DNA of 64,000 bases from assembly GCF_914767665.1 (NCBI RefSeq), contig NC_059501.1, forward strand, positions 78,342,798 to 78,406,797, given 5' to 3'. The position numbers were made by a program, and so were the translations under genes. Position 1 is the first letter of the stretch, and each line of letters opens with the position of its first letter. This stretch comes from Harmonia axyridis. Its lineage: Eukaryota > Arthropoda > Insecta > Coleoptera > Coccinellidae. Positions 33,857-45,745 of this stretch are shown here, in pieces. The notes below the pieces were generated by a model. That model was not told the origin of the DNA and made no database searches. It saw only the letters and a list, made by a program, of their open reading frames with translations.

Positions 33857-36800
33857 CCTTTTGCTGAAGGGTGTTCAAAGAGGGTCTATTAGGTACCTAA
33901 TTGTCAATTCTCATTGGTGGTGATAAGAGAAAGTTCTCTCTGAAAAATGATTTGGCTTCAAATAATTCTTAATGATATTTTAATGTTAACTACACAATTT
34001 CGGAGAATTTTGAAGTTTTAATGTGCAACTGATTTTTTCGATATTTGAATAAGTTTCATATACAGAATTGTCGAAGATATGTCTCGATGGAATATATATC
34101 TCATGTAAACAACAGAGATACAATTTCAATATTTATTAGATGCTTTAATTTGAATGACTGCTAACATGCAGTGGTCAACCCTAAATTTTCAATGAGTTGA
34201 AATTCAAGTCAGTCTAAAAATCCATAAAAAATACTCATAAAAAAGCGAAATACTTACTTCAGGTTATATAATGTACGTTTTTTTTGTCTTCGGGGGGATT
34301 TTGAAAGAAATTGCTCGAAATAAATATAAAACTAACATTTTTATCTGATATTCGAATAGAGATTCGATTGGATATTCAGAAAATTTGTGTAAATTTTTCT
34401 CAAATATATCGACCATGAAAAAATTTTTCATCATCGGAAAAGCCGGAAATTGAAATGAAAAAAAATTGAACGGAAATTGTTTCTACACCATTTGATGTCG
34501 GGAACCACTGAAATTTTGCGAAACAAATCCTTGTCAAAACAGACCAGTGGCGGATCAAAAGGAGGTGGAAGGAATAATTCCCCCCTAGCATCGTCCAAAT
34601 ATTCGTAGTTTGTAGCCAAATCAGCTTTCAGCCAAGAGTAAATGCTTCAAGTTCATACAAAAAATTTGTTCGCCACTGGGTTCTATATAAAAATATCTAT
34701 AATTACTTGTATGCAATTATCAGTGATTCATAAAATTCATGTCTACCTGTCATTATCTTTCCATTGTCAAAAATCAGTGTTGCCAGAAAGAGTTTTGCTT
34801 TTATGGGACAGCGCAATTAGTCATTTCCCATTTTTTTTTATTTGAAAGCAACGTAGGTTTCAATTTGAATGGAATTTCTTGAGGTTATATAATAAATTCA
34901 GAAAAAAAACGAATTCTGAAAACATATTTAGTTCAGCAATGAATCCTCATTCTCTCTCTTTGTCCATAGAGAAATAAAGTAGCCAAATACAAGTCTCGAA
35001 AAAATAAGCATTCGACTGGTTTTTGGAAGATAGTCCTTCACGGCTTTATGGTTTTTTGAAGGAACTTAAATAAAGAAATATATTTTCAGATGCTGAAAGA
35101 TGATGTATTTCGAAGGAAAATCTTTGATTGTGGCAAAGTCATATTTCGGAAAATCGAAGTTTGAAATACCGAAATATTGGGCAAAAATTGTCTCTACACG
35201 ATTCAAATACGAAAGCCGGTCGAATTCAAAAGTTTTTTTTTTTTGAACAGAAAAAATCAGAACGCCACTGGATTCTACATACAAATATCTATAAATACCT
35301 GCCTAATGGGAACATTAGTGATTCATTAAATTTATTGTCAACCCGTCATTATTATCCCATTGGGAAGAATTAGTATTGCAAGAATGAGTTTTGTTTTAAT
35401 TGGTCCCCCTTGTTAGTCATATTTTGAAAAGTTATAGGTTTGTATTATACATTGAAAACTACTCAAGAGATTTTCACAGAAAATTTTATTCAGTGAATTG
35501 ATTTTTTTTGAGATCATGAAAAAAAAATTCTAGAGAATAACGAATTCACAAAACATAAAGTTCACTTATGAATTCTCATTTACTCTTATCATAATTCTTG
35601 ATGATATTTTAATGTGAACTACACAATTTCGGAGAATTTTGAAGTTTTAATGTGCAACTGATTTTTCCGATATTTTAATAAGTTTCATATACAGAATTGT
35701 CGATGATTAGTCTCGAAAGAATAAATATCTCATGTAAAGAACAAAGATACAATTTCAATATTCAAATAAAGCTAGCACACGCTTTAATTCGAATGACTCT
35801 GCTAACATGCAGAGATTCGATTGAGTATTTTGAGATTTTCTGTGTGAATTTTTGTTAAATATATCGATCATGAAAAAACTTTTCATCATCGGAAAAACCG
35901 GAAATATATTTTCTGAAAGATGATGTATTTCGAAGAAAAATCTCTAATTGTGGCAGAGCCATATTTCGTAAAAATCGAAATTTGAAATACAGAAATTTTG
36001 ATCAAAAATTGTCTCTAGAGTCTACACGATTCACATTTGAGCCGGTCGAATTCAACATTTTTTTTTAGAAACAAAAAAAATGAGAACGCCACTGCATTCT
36101 ACGTACAAATATCTATAAATACCTACTTAATGGGAACATAAGTGACTCATTAAATTTATTGTCAACCCTTCATTACAATCCCATTGGCGAATTAGTATTG
36201 CAAAAATGAGTTTTGTTTTTATTGGACCTCCTAGTTAGGCATATGTTTCAATATATATATATATCATTTGAAAACTACTCAAAAGATATTCACAAAAAAA
36301 ATTACTCAGTCAATGGATTTTTTTGAGATTCTGAGAAAAAAATTCTAGAGAATAACGAATCTTCGAAACATAAAGTTCACTTATGAATTCTCATTCACTC
36401 TTTTTGATCATAGATAAATCAGTGACCAGATGCGGGTCTCGACAAAAAAGCATTTCCCTGGTTTTTGGGTAGAAAATGCTTTAAAACGTAATAAGTAATT
36501 GATTGCATCTCAAATGAAGAAATAATTTTGCCAATGCTCAAAAATGTCATTTAACCAGCTGCACCAGTTGCTTTTGAAGAAAAATCGATAATTCTGGCAA
36601 ACAAATAATCTCAGAGTATAAAATATAGTTTAACACTCTATACACGGAAATTTTTTTCATTAATCGATGAATTGAAGATCAAATATGTCGTTTTATCATA
36701 GAAGAGGCTACCATATTTTCATGATTCCTTAACTAATGCGACAAAAAATATGAAAAAACAATGTTTGTGAAGCCAAAGTTATTGCAATAATGGAGACATA

Positions 36801-37348
36801 AAATTAAATCCGTCATAAATAAATGTTAGCTTGATGAACTGCTTCTAAACCGCACAATAGGGTTTGCCTAATTTATATCGAGAAAGGAATGATATTTTCA
36901 TGTTATCTATTTGAATTTTGTCTTTGAAGAGTGTTATGTATGTCTCATAAATTTCACGGTGATATCAATAACAAGAATAATGAAGTTCCCAAATTGAGGA
37001 ATAAGATTCAAAAGACAATTTTAAAAATAAAATATTTTATTAAATATTTCCTATAAACACTATATACAATTGAAAACATCATGCTATATACAAAGATATT
37101 ATCAAGAAAACAACGAAATAAAACTGAAAATTGTCAAAAAATTCTCTTAATTTATTTCCCAAATTGTGAAATAAGATTCGAAAGACAGTTAAAAAAAAAA
37201 TAATTTATTGGAAATTTCCTAAAGACACTATATACAATAAAAAACAACATGCTATATACATAAAAATTTTCAAAACAACATCAAAATAAATTTACAAATT
37301 GCACATATTTTCCATTTTCGTAAAGTGAAATTGAATCTTTCATTCCAC
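33857..37348. repeat. Regular array spacer (C, A, B blocks) between copies 3 and 4
   Basis: Same order of blocks as the preceding spacer, with near-identical sequence. Differences are single bases and small length changes in A, T and AT runs (for example the AT run near 36252). Sub-repeat cores lie near 34670, 35263 and 36086. No independent gene. Confidence 0.75.
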
Positions 37349-38158
37349 TCACATTTGGTCGAAAAAAAATTTCAGACATTCATCAATCGATTCTGTTGAA
37401 CCATTATTGACGTTTTCGTTTGCTCGAACAGGCAATGTGTGGCAGAAATTACGATGTCTGGGCAGAATATAATTTTCTCGTTTGGAGGTAACTTCATACT
37501 GGTTGAATTTTTTAGTTGACAAACCATTTTTCAATTTATAAACCGTTATTTCAAGCATTTGCTTGAACAAGGATGCCCTTGTTAAGCATATATTCAATTC
37601 CTGATCTCTTTTCATTTGATCTTCTTCTTGCGGGCATAAGTTGACATCCAAAATATCCAAACTGTTTTCGAGTAGCACATCCAATTCCTGATCTTCTTTC
37701 ATTTGATCTCCATCTTTAGGGTATGAGTTGACATCCAAAATATCCAAAGTGTTTTCCAGTAGCACATCCAATTCCTCATCTTCTCTCATTTGATTTTCAT
37801 CTGGAGGGCATGAGTTGACATCCAAAGTGTTTTCCAGTAGCACATTTTCTTCCAGTTGCACATTTTCTTCGAGTTGCACATTATTTTCCATTTGCACTTC
37901 TTCTTCCATTTGCACTTTTTCCATATTTCCTGTGAAACTTTCTTCTTTTTCCTGTACAGTTGTAGTTTTATCTTCTTTCCAAATGATATTTGCCATTGCG
38001 TTCAATTCTTCATCCATAAGAAGATTTGTCACATGGCTAACAATTTTCTTTATATGCATTGATCTTCTCAAATTCTTGGAGATCAATGTATAATTCTTCA
38101 ATTTCGCCAATCCAATGTTCAAAATCGCCTTTTTGTCCATTGTATTATTTCCACACAT
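37349..38158 (-). CDS. Array gene copy 4: unrecognised 269-residue acidic-repeat protein
   Basis: Full-length and intronless, nearly identical to copy 3 (Cys rather than Tyr at position 117). It has the N-terminal basic/hydrophobic segment, hexad Glu/Asn/Gln repeats, two long acidic repeats plus a partial third, and the conserved C-terminal ILPRHRNFCHTLPVRA. No signal peptide or membrane helix, so a cytosolic or nuclear protein is inferred. It ends in KFFFDQM. With copies 2 and 3 it makes up the homogenised core of the array. Function unknown. Confidence 0.75.
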   Translation of the reverse strand: MCGNNTMDKKAILNIGLAKLKNYTLISKNLRRSMHIKKIVSHVTNLLMDEELNAMANIIWKEDKTTTVQEKEESFTGNMEKVQMEEEVQMENNVQLEENVQLEENVLLENTLDVNSCPPDENQMREDEELDVLLENTLDILDVNSYPKDGDQMKEDQELDVLLENSLDILDVNLCPQEEDQMKRDQELNICLTRASLFKQMLEITVYKLKNGLSTKKFNQYEVTSKRENYILPRHRNFCHTLPVRANENVNNGSTESIDECLKFFFDQM

Positions 38159-38226
38159 TTTTCAAATTTCAAAAAGATTTCGAAACTGTTTCCTTCGCAA
38201 AATACACAACTTACTTATTCAATATA

Positions 38227-38261
38227 ACTGAAGTCAATGTTGAAATACAATTGTTTATATA
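38227..38261 (-). promoter_or_regulatory. Core promoter of array gene copy 4
   Basis: TATATAAA and TCAGT at conserved spacing, identical in layout to copies 1-3, with the ATG about 70 bp downstream of the initiator. Confidence 0.7.
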
Positions 38262-41200
38262 CCTTTTGCTGAAGGGTGTTCAAAGAGGGTCTATTAGGTA
38301 CCTAATTGTCAATTCTCATTGGTGGTGATAAGAGAAAGTTCTCTCTGAAAAATGATTTGGCTTCAAATAATTCTTAATGATATTTTAATGTTAACTACAC
38401 AATTTCGGGGAATTTTGAAGTTTTAATGTGCATCTGATTTTTTCGATATTTGAATAAGTTTCATATACAGAATTGTCGAAGATATGTCTCGATGGAATAT
38501 ATATCTCATGTAAACAACAGAGATACAATTTCAATATTTATTAGATGCTTTAATTTGAATGACTGCTAACATGCAGTGGTCAACCCTAAATTTTCAATGA
38601 GTTGAAATTCAAGTCAGTCTAAAAATCCATAAAAAATACTCATAAAAAAGCGAAATACTTACTTCAGGTAATATAATGTACGTTTTTTTTGTCTTCGAGG
38701 GGATTTTGAAAGAAATTGCTCGAAATAAATATAAAACTAACATTTTTATCTGATATTCGAATAGAGATTCGATTGGATATTCAGAAAATTTGTGTAAATT
38801 TTTCTCAAATATATCGACCATGAAAAAATTTTTCATCATCGGAAAAGCCGGAAATTGAAATGAAAAAAAATTGAACGGAAATTGTTTCTACACCATTTGA
38901 TGTCGGAAACCACTGAAATTTTGCGAAACAAATCCTTGTCAAAACAGACCAGTGGCGGATCAAAAGGAGGTGGAAGGAATAATTACCCCCTAGCATCGTC
39001 CAAATATTCGTAGTTTGTAGCCAAATCAGCTTTCAGCCAAGAGTAAATGCTTCAAGTTCATACAAAAAATTTGTTCGCCACTGGGTTCTATATAAAAATA
39101 TCTATAATTACTTGTATGCAATTATCAGTGATTCATAAAATTCATGTCTACCTGTCATTATCTTTCCATTGTCAAAAATCAGTGTTGCCAGAAAGAGTTT
39201 TGCTTTTATGGGACAGCGCAATTAGTCATTTCCCATTTTTTTTTTATTTGAAAGCAACGTAGGTTTCAATTTGAATGGAATTTCTTGAGGTTATATAATA
39301 AATTCAGAAAAAAAACGAATTCTGAAAACATATTTAGTTCAGCAATGAATCCTCATTCTCTCTCTTTGTTCATAGAGAAATAAAGTAGCCAAATACAAGT
39401 CTCGAAAAAATAAGCATTCGACTGGTTTTTGGAAGATAGTCCTTCACGGCTTTATGGTTTTTTGAAGGAACTTAAATAAAGAAATATATTTTCAGATGCT
39501 GAAAGATGATGTATTTCGAAGGAAAATCTTTGATTGTGGCAAAGTCATATTTCGGAAAATCGAAGTTTGAAATACCGAAATATTGGGCAAAAATTGTCTC
39601 TACACGATTCAAATACGAAAGCCGGTCGAATTCAAAAGTTTTTTTTTTTTTGAACAGAAAAAATCAGAACGCCACTGGATTCTACATACAAATATCTATA
39701 AATACCTGCCTAATGGGAACATTAGTGATTCATTAAATTTATTGTCAACCCGTCATTATTATCCCATTGGGAAGAATTAGTATTGCAAGAATGAGTTTTG
39801 TTTTAATTGGTCCCCCTTGTTAGTAATATTTTGAAAAGTTATAGGTTTGTATTATACATTGAAAACTACTCAAGAGATTTTCACCGAAAATTTTATTCAG
39901 TGATTTGATTTTTTTTGAGATCATGAAAAAAAAATTCTAGAGAATAACGAATTCACAAAACATAAAGTTCACTTATGAATTCTCATTTACTCTTATCATA
40001 ATTCTTGATGATATTTTAATGTGAACTACACAATTTCGGAGAATTTTGAAGTTTTAATGTGCAACTGATTTTTCCGATATTTTAATAAGTTTCATATACA
40101 GAATTGTCGATGATTAGTCTCGAAAGAATAAATATCTCATGTAAAGAACAAAGATACAATTTCAATATTCAAATAAAGCTAGCACACGCTTTAATTCGAA
40201 TGACTCTGCTAACATGCAGAGATTCGATTGAGTATTTTGAGATTTTCTGTGTGAATTTTTGTTAAATATATCGATCATGAAAAAATTTTTCATCATCGGA
40301 AAAACCGGAAATATATTTTCTGAAAGATGATGTATTTCGAAGAAAAATCTCTAATTGTGGCAGAGCCATATTTCGTAAAAATCGAAATTTGAAATACAGA
40401 AATTTTGATCAAAAATTGTCTCTAGAGTCTACACGATTCACATTTGAGCCGGTCGAATTCAACATTTTTTTTTTAGAAACAAAAAAAATGAGAACGCCAC
40501 TGCATTCTACGTACAAATATCTATAAATACCTACTTAATGGGAACATAAGTGACTCATTAAATTTATTGTCAACCCTTCATTACAATCCCATTGGCGAAT
40601 TAGTATTGCAAAAATGAGTTTTGTTTTTATTGGACCACCTAGTTAGGCATATGTTTCAATATATATATATATCAATTGAAAACTACTCAAAAGATATTCC
40701 CAAAAAAAATTATTCAGTCAATGGATTTTTTTGAGATTCTGAGAAAAAAATTCTAGAGAATAACGAATCTTCGAAACATAAAGTTCACTTATGAATTCTC
40801 ATTCACTCTTTTTGATCATAGATAAATCAGTGACCAGATGCGGGTCTCGACAAAAAGAGCATTTCCCTGGTTTTTGGGTAGAAAATGAGTAGAAATGTTT
40901 GTGGAGCCAAAGTTATTACAATAATGGAGACATTAAATTAAATCCGTCATAAATAAATGTTAGCTCAATGAACTGCTTCTAAACCGCACAATAGGTTTTG
41001 CGTTGTGTTCTCAAACAGGTTTGGGACACACTGTAAATTAATTTAACTCTTTTTTTCTTATTTTAAAGAAGTACGAGGTAATTAAGTGACATAGGAATGA
41101 TATTTTCCTATCACCTGTTATTTTTGAAATAAACTGAAAAATTGGATTTGAAATATAATTTCAATTTTTTCGGATTTTTGTAGTACTGGGTAATTTTATC

Positions 41201-41665
41201 GAGAAAGGAATGATATTTCCATGTTATCTATTTGAATTTTGTCTTTGAAGAGTGTAATGTATGTCTCATAAATTTCACGGTGATATCAATAATAAGGATA
41301 ATGAAGTTCCTAAATTCCTAAATTGGGGAATAAGATTCAAAAGACAATTTTCAAAATGAAATATTTCCTATAAACACTATTACAATTGAAAACATCCTGC
41401 TATATACAAAGATATTATCAAGAAAACATCGAAATAAAACTGAAAATTGTGAAAATTTTCTCTTAATTTATTTTCCAAATTGTGGAATAAGATTCAAAAG
41501 ACAATTTAAAAAAAATATAATTTATTAGAAATTTCCTAAAGACACTATATACAATAAAAAACAACATGCTACATAAATAAAAATTATCAAAACAACATCA
41601 AAATAAATTTACAAATTGCACATATTTTCCTTTTTCGTAAAGTGAAATTGAATCTTTCATTCCAC
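38262..41665. repeat. Array spacer between copies 4 and 5, rearranged at its right end
   Basis: C, A and B blocks are present as in regular spacers up to about 40888. There a deletion of several hundred bases joins GGTAGAAAATGAG to later spacer text, and about 195 bp of sequence not seen in other units (about 41000-41195) is inserted. The 3' flank of copy 5 is diverged. This marks the edge where homogenisation stops. Confidence 0.65.
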
Positions 41666-42340
41666 TCACATTTGGTCGAAAAAAAATTTCAGACATTCAT
41701 CAATCGATTCTGTTGAACCATTATTGAAGTTTTCGTTTGTCTGGGCAGAATATAATTTTCTCGTTTGGAGGTAACTTCATACTGGATGAATTTTTTAGTT
41801 GACAAACCATTTTTCAATTTATATACCTTTATTTCAAGCATTTGCTTGAACAAGGATGCCCTTGTTAAGCAAACATTCAATTCCTTATCTCCTCTCATTT
41901 GATCTTCATCTTGCGGGCATAAGTTGACATCCAAAATATCCAAAGTGTTTTCCAGTAACACATTCAATTCCTTATCTTCTCTCATTTGATCTTTATCTGG
42001 AGGGCATACTTTGACATCCAAAGTGTTTTTCAGTAGCACATTTTCTTCCAGTTGCACATTTTTCATATTTCCTGTGAAACTTTCTTCTTTTCCCTGTACA
42101 GTTGAAGTTTTATCTTCTTTCCAAATGATATTTGCCATTGCGTTCAATTCTTAATATTTAAGAAGATTTGTTACATGGCTAACAATTTTCTTTATATGCA
42201 TCAATGTGTAATTCTTCAATTTTGCCAATCCAGTGTTCAAAATCGCCTTCACTTGATATTCGAGATCACGCTATTTTTGTAGTTTTTTCTAAATTATAAT
42301 TATTTCTAAAATTATCCATTGTATTCTTTCCGCACATTTC
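41666..42340 (-). pseudogene. Array gene copy 5: decayed copy
   Basis: The start codon context survives (MCGKNTMD near 42338), but an insertion of about 60 bp brings a stop, and another stop lies before ELNAMANIIW. The middle reads well (NAMANIIWKEDK to SKRENYILP), with only one complete long acidic repeat instead of two and fewer hexads. A deletion of about 35 bp after ILPR shifts the frame near the end. The lower repeat number may reflect an older form of the gene. No intact product is possible. Confidence 0.75.
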
Positions 42341-42394
42341 TTGAATTTCAAAACTGTTTTCTTCGCAAAATACACAACTAACTGATTCAATATA

Positions 42395-42430
42395 ACGGAA
42401 GTTTTTGTTGAAATACAATTTGTTGATATA
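42395..42430 (-). promoter_or_regulatory. Decayed core promoter of array gene copy 5
   Basis: At the position of the TATA box the strand reads TATATCAA, and at the initiator TCCGT instead of TCAGT. Both elements are damaged in the one copy whose reading frame is also broken from its 5' part. Confidence 0.55.
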
Positions 42431-43183
42431 CCTTTTGCTGAAGGGTGTTCAAAGAAAGTCCATTAAGTACCTAAAAGTCAATTCTAATTGGTGGTGATAA
42501 CAGAAAATTCTCTCTGAAAAAGATTTGGCATCAAATAATTCTTAATGTATTTTAATGGTAAACTACACAAATTCGGGGAATTTCGAAGTATTGATGTCCA
42601 ACTGATTTTTCCGATATTTGAATAAGTTTCATATACAGAATTGTGGAAGATATGTCCCGAAGGAATAAATATCTTATGTAAAGAACAAAGATACAATTTC
42701 AATATTTAAATAAAGCTTGTAGATGCTGTAATTCGAATGACTCTACTCTCATGCAGTGTTCAACCCTATATTTAAATAATAATAATTGTACATATAATGA
42801 AAGAATGTTTACCCATCACAGAAATTCTTCTAATGAAATTAGCTCTTCCCTCATGGATACAACACCTAGGGCAGTTCTGATGAGGAAAATTGTGCCGCAA
42901 TGTGGATTGGATCCCCTCATTGAAGGAGTTTAGATTCTAGAAACTAATTCTCAGTACATAATAGTGCGTCATGACGATGGATATGAAGCAAGCGTTTCTT
43001 TCAAACAATTGACTCACGAGTGTTCACAGGGTCACTGAACAGAAGATGGTCAAAATCACTCAGAGAAGGGAGTTCAAAACCGTCCTGCTTGTAGTCAATA
43101 TTCACCTGAATATCTTGGAAATTATGTTTCCTGAAGTAAAATTTACGGAAAATCTATATCTATCTATATTTCTATCTATATGT

Positions 43184-43252
43184 TGATTTCTGAAAAGAAA
43201 TATCTTCAATTCCGTTTTGGACAGAACAGCCACGTGGTGGTGTTCCCTTTTA
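43184..43252 (+). repeat. Inverted-repeat partner, left copy (about 68 bp)
   Basis: The segment running through AATTCCGTTTTGGACAGA, CAGCCACGTGG and GTGTTCCC matches the complement of 47081-47150 along its whole length. The pair could be terminal repeats of a 4-kb element or two opposed copies of a dispersed repeat. Confidence 0.55.
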
Positions 43253-43809
43253 AGGGGAGTCCATAACGTTCAGCGGTCTGTTCAAAAATAAATAAGCTCT
43301 GTTTTATGCCAGAAACTATATGATATTTTCACTGAGTATTATTCATTTTAAAGAGTTTGTCATTGCGGTCCTCAGTTACTATTTTTTTACCTTTCTTTGA
43401 TGAATAAATATATGCATGATATAACTTCCTAAACAAACATTTTTTTTTTATGAATTTTAACATCAAATAGTATAAAAAAATTTTGTCAAAAGCTGAAAAT
43501 CTGGTTTTCATAAAATCAAAAATACAGATATAAAAACGTATTTGAATTCTTGCATGTGATACAAAAGGTCGTTGAATCAAAAAAACGTTCGAGATTTATT
43601 CACTCATAATGAAAAGTGTTGGCATCTCAAAAACGCAGAGAGTAGAGGAAGAGTAATTAAACTTTGGCAGATCACGAGGATGTCACGTGGTATAAATCCC
43701 TCTTAATAGGCTAAGATATCACGAGGTAGAATCATAACCCAAAATATAAAGTTCGCAAGTTTCCAGAACAGCCAAACCGAACACAAAGAGCATAAGACAC
43801 TTACAAAGT

Positions 43810-43936
43810 ATTCACACTGAACGCGTCCTCATGATATTTGGTATGTATTGAATTCAGTGCAATAACATGGCAAACCCCGATGCTATCGCTTCCGAGTTTG
43901 TATCTTACCTCTTGGGACGAGTTCAGTGTGAATCAT
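43810..43936. repeat. Small element with about 20-bp terminal inverted repeats
   Basis: Ends read ATTCACACTGAACGCGTCC and, from the other side, ATTCACACTGAACTCGTCC, enclosing less than 90 bp. It is possibly a tiny MITE. No target duplication is evident. Confidence 0.4.
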
Positions 43937-44487
43937 GGAGGAATTTAGTGGTCCTCTGATGTGAGGATGTTCATGTTTTCCGACTGTTTGTGTATGCATA
44001 GGAAAAGTTCCTAGTAGGTGGAATATAGAAGGATACTGGGAAATTATGGTTTTTCACGGTCATTTTATTTCGTGAGGTAAACGTACAGGAATATCTGTAT
44101 GATCCTTTATTTTTATTGGTCAACGGATTTACAATGTCTCCTTACTTTTGCAGTCGCAATAAATAGTGTAATTCAGATTACAGCTATCTCAGATGAACGA
44201 ACGTTCAAAATTCGTCTTATGAACAGATATGGAAGATGTATTTAGGTTGGAGTTTGTTTGTTATGATTGTTATTTTATTTGGACGAGAGATTGAAACTGT
44301 TGTATTTTTATTTATTCATTATTATTATTTTTGATATGGTTACAATCTCTTCTTCTTACAGGTCTGTAGGACTGCAATAATCGGGAATTGCAGATTCTTG
44401 ATGATTCGATGTGAATCCTTTTGAGGTAGGTACCTACCAAATGATTCAAATGGGATCTTAACGATGACGATACGCAGATCAAGTACT

Positions 44488-44518
44488 TGCCGCACCCTGT
44501 ATCATAGAGGGTGCGGCA
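44488..44518. other. Perfect 11-bp stem-loop
   Basis: TGCCGCACCCT and its exact complement are separated by nine bases, GC-rich in an AT-rich setting. Role unknown. It may mark a transposon end, or on RNA a stable hairpin. Confidence 0.4.
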
Positions 44519-44554
44519 GAGCCAACTGACGAGTTTCGAAGAGCTATTCAAAAA

Positions 44555-45107
44555 AAACGGTGAAAGTTAGAGAAAAATGATTTCATTTATTCGATGCATT
44601 GGAAAATACAGTATGTTTGCTCAAGTTTTGAGAACGATCAGTGCAATGTTCACGACTTTTTCCAATAAAACTGGTTGTCAATGGTGGCTTAAATATTGGC
44701 TTCCAATGCTTCATGTGTTGCTGATTTGTCGGCATGAACCAATGACTTAACATTGTCCCATGCAAATTATTCGAGAAGCGTTAAGCTATTCGAACGATGT
44801 TGCCAGTTAACAGGAACATTTCTGATGATAGTTAAGCGAGCCGTCTTGTTGAAACCAAATGCCATCGATGTTTAGCTGATTAACTTTTGTGGATAAAAAG
44901 TCAGTCAGCATGGCTCGATAGTGTTTGCCATTCACCATAAACGCAGCTTCTGTCTCATTTCGAAAGAAATAAGGATCGATGATGTCATCAGCATGCAAAC
45001 CGCACCAAACAGTTAATATAAATAGATGTAATGGTGATTTGTTGAAGACTGGAGGATAATCTTTGCTCCATATACGACAACTTTGCTTATTGACAGAGAC
45101 ATTTAAC
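44555..45107 (-). mobile_element. Mariner-like relic (DD41D-type), C-terminal half
   Basis: The minus strand reads VNKQSCRIWSKDYPPVF, LTVWCGLHADDIIDPYFF, NGKHYRAMLTDFL and IWFQQDGS (second catalytic Asp intact), then decays through frameshifts to text matching the family C-terminus. It is the continuation of 45746-46296, separated by a non-LTR insertion. It is the same transposase group as 60203-61129. Non-functional. Confidence 0.75.
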
Positions 45108-45745
45108 CAGCAATAATAATAAATCAGCTTTATTTAAGAATTGAAGAAAATTACTATGACTAGCTGAACTATTCAAACTCAACCACATCAGAGTAGGAAA
45201 AAGGAAAAAAAAAGTATGTTGCACGAGATACCAAAAAAAGTCAATGTAACACAAACACAATCATGAGTAATGACCCTCCGAACATGGAACAGATATGTTG
45301 ATTCTCTCAAATTACTGCATACAGTTCCGATCATTTAAAAGATACTGTTTGTATCTTACCATGAATCTATTAACGCTCATATTCCTGGGAACTTATGGAA
45401 GATAGTTAAGAAGTGATACTGTATCTACAGTAAATGAAAAACCTACAAAACATAGCAGTCCAATGACATGGAACAAGGAACCTGCTTCTCCCAAATTTGA
45501 CTCTTCCGAGACAAAACCACACAGAAGATGTTGTGGTGAATCTGGAGACTGCAACAACTTCACAGTAAAAGCCGCAAGATGATGTTTTCTTCTACCATCC
45601 ATGCTCAGTCAACCCGTTGAAACACCGCTTATATGATAGAATTTTCGCAATCCATATACCAAGCGGCAACAGTTGTTCTGAACCCTCTGGAGACGATCCT
45701 TTTCCAACCTCCACAAACAAGGTCCATATAAGAAATCATCAATTG
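45108..45745 (-). mobile_element. Non-LTR retrotransposon 3' fragment nested in the mariner relic
   Basis: The minus strand shows FLYGPCLWRLEKDRLQRVQN continuing NNCCRLVYGLRKF, a C-terminal region typical of Jockey/CR1-group reverse transcriptases. An open frame of 69 residues follows. The 3' end has a TTA-type repeat tail (TTATTATTATT). It lies between the two halves of the mariner relic and so arrived later. 5'-truncated. Confidence 0.7.

Larger units (their letters stand above)
20080..42770 (-). repeat. Higher-order tandem array carrying a multicopy gene
   Basis: The array comprises six copies or remnants of one minus-strand gene, separated by spacers that repeat with it. Equivalent points in the three regular units are 4,407 and 4,405 bp apart (gene stops at 28537, 32944 and 37349). 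Irregular units sit on the left (about 3.56 kb and, without the retroelement, about 2.78 kb) and right (about 4.32 kb). Spacers are built from sub-repeats C, A and B, which share CGCCACTG-x-TTCTA and AGAGTTTTG-type blocks. The central units look nearly identical and the outer ones diverged, as in arrays homogenised by unequal exchange. Both boundaries lie inside the window. Confidence 0.9.
42771..44487. other. Unassigned DNA right of the array
   Basis: The array similarity ends near 42770. A short frame at 42751-42933 continuing past a stop to about 43010 resembles a retroelement protein tail, not strongly enough to name. Two inverted-repeat items inside are listed separately. Nothing else recognised. 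Confidence 0.4.

Noticed and set aside
42820..43010. Peptide text YIIVRHDDGYEASVSFKQ resembling an LTR-element integrase tail
   Set aside because: Too short, interrupted by a stop, and no neighbouring gag, protease, RT or LTR was found.
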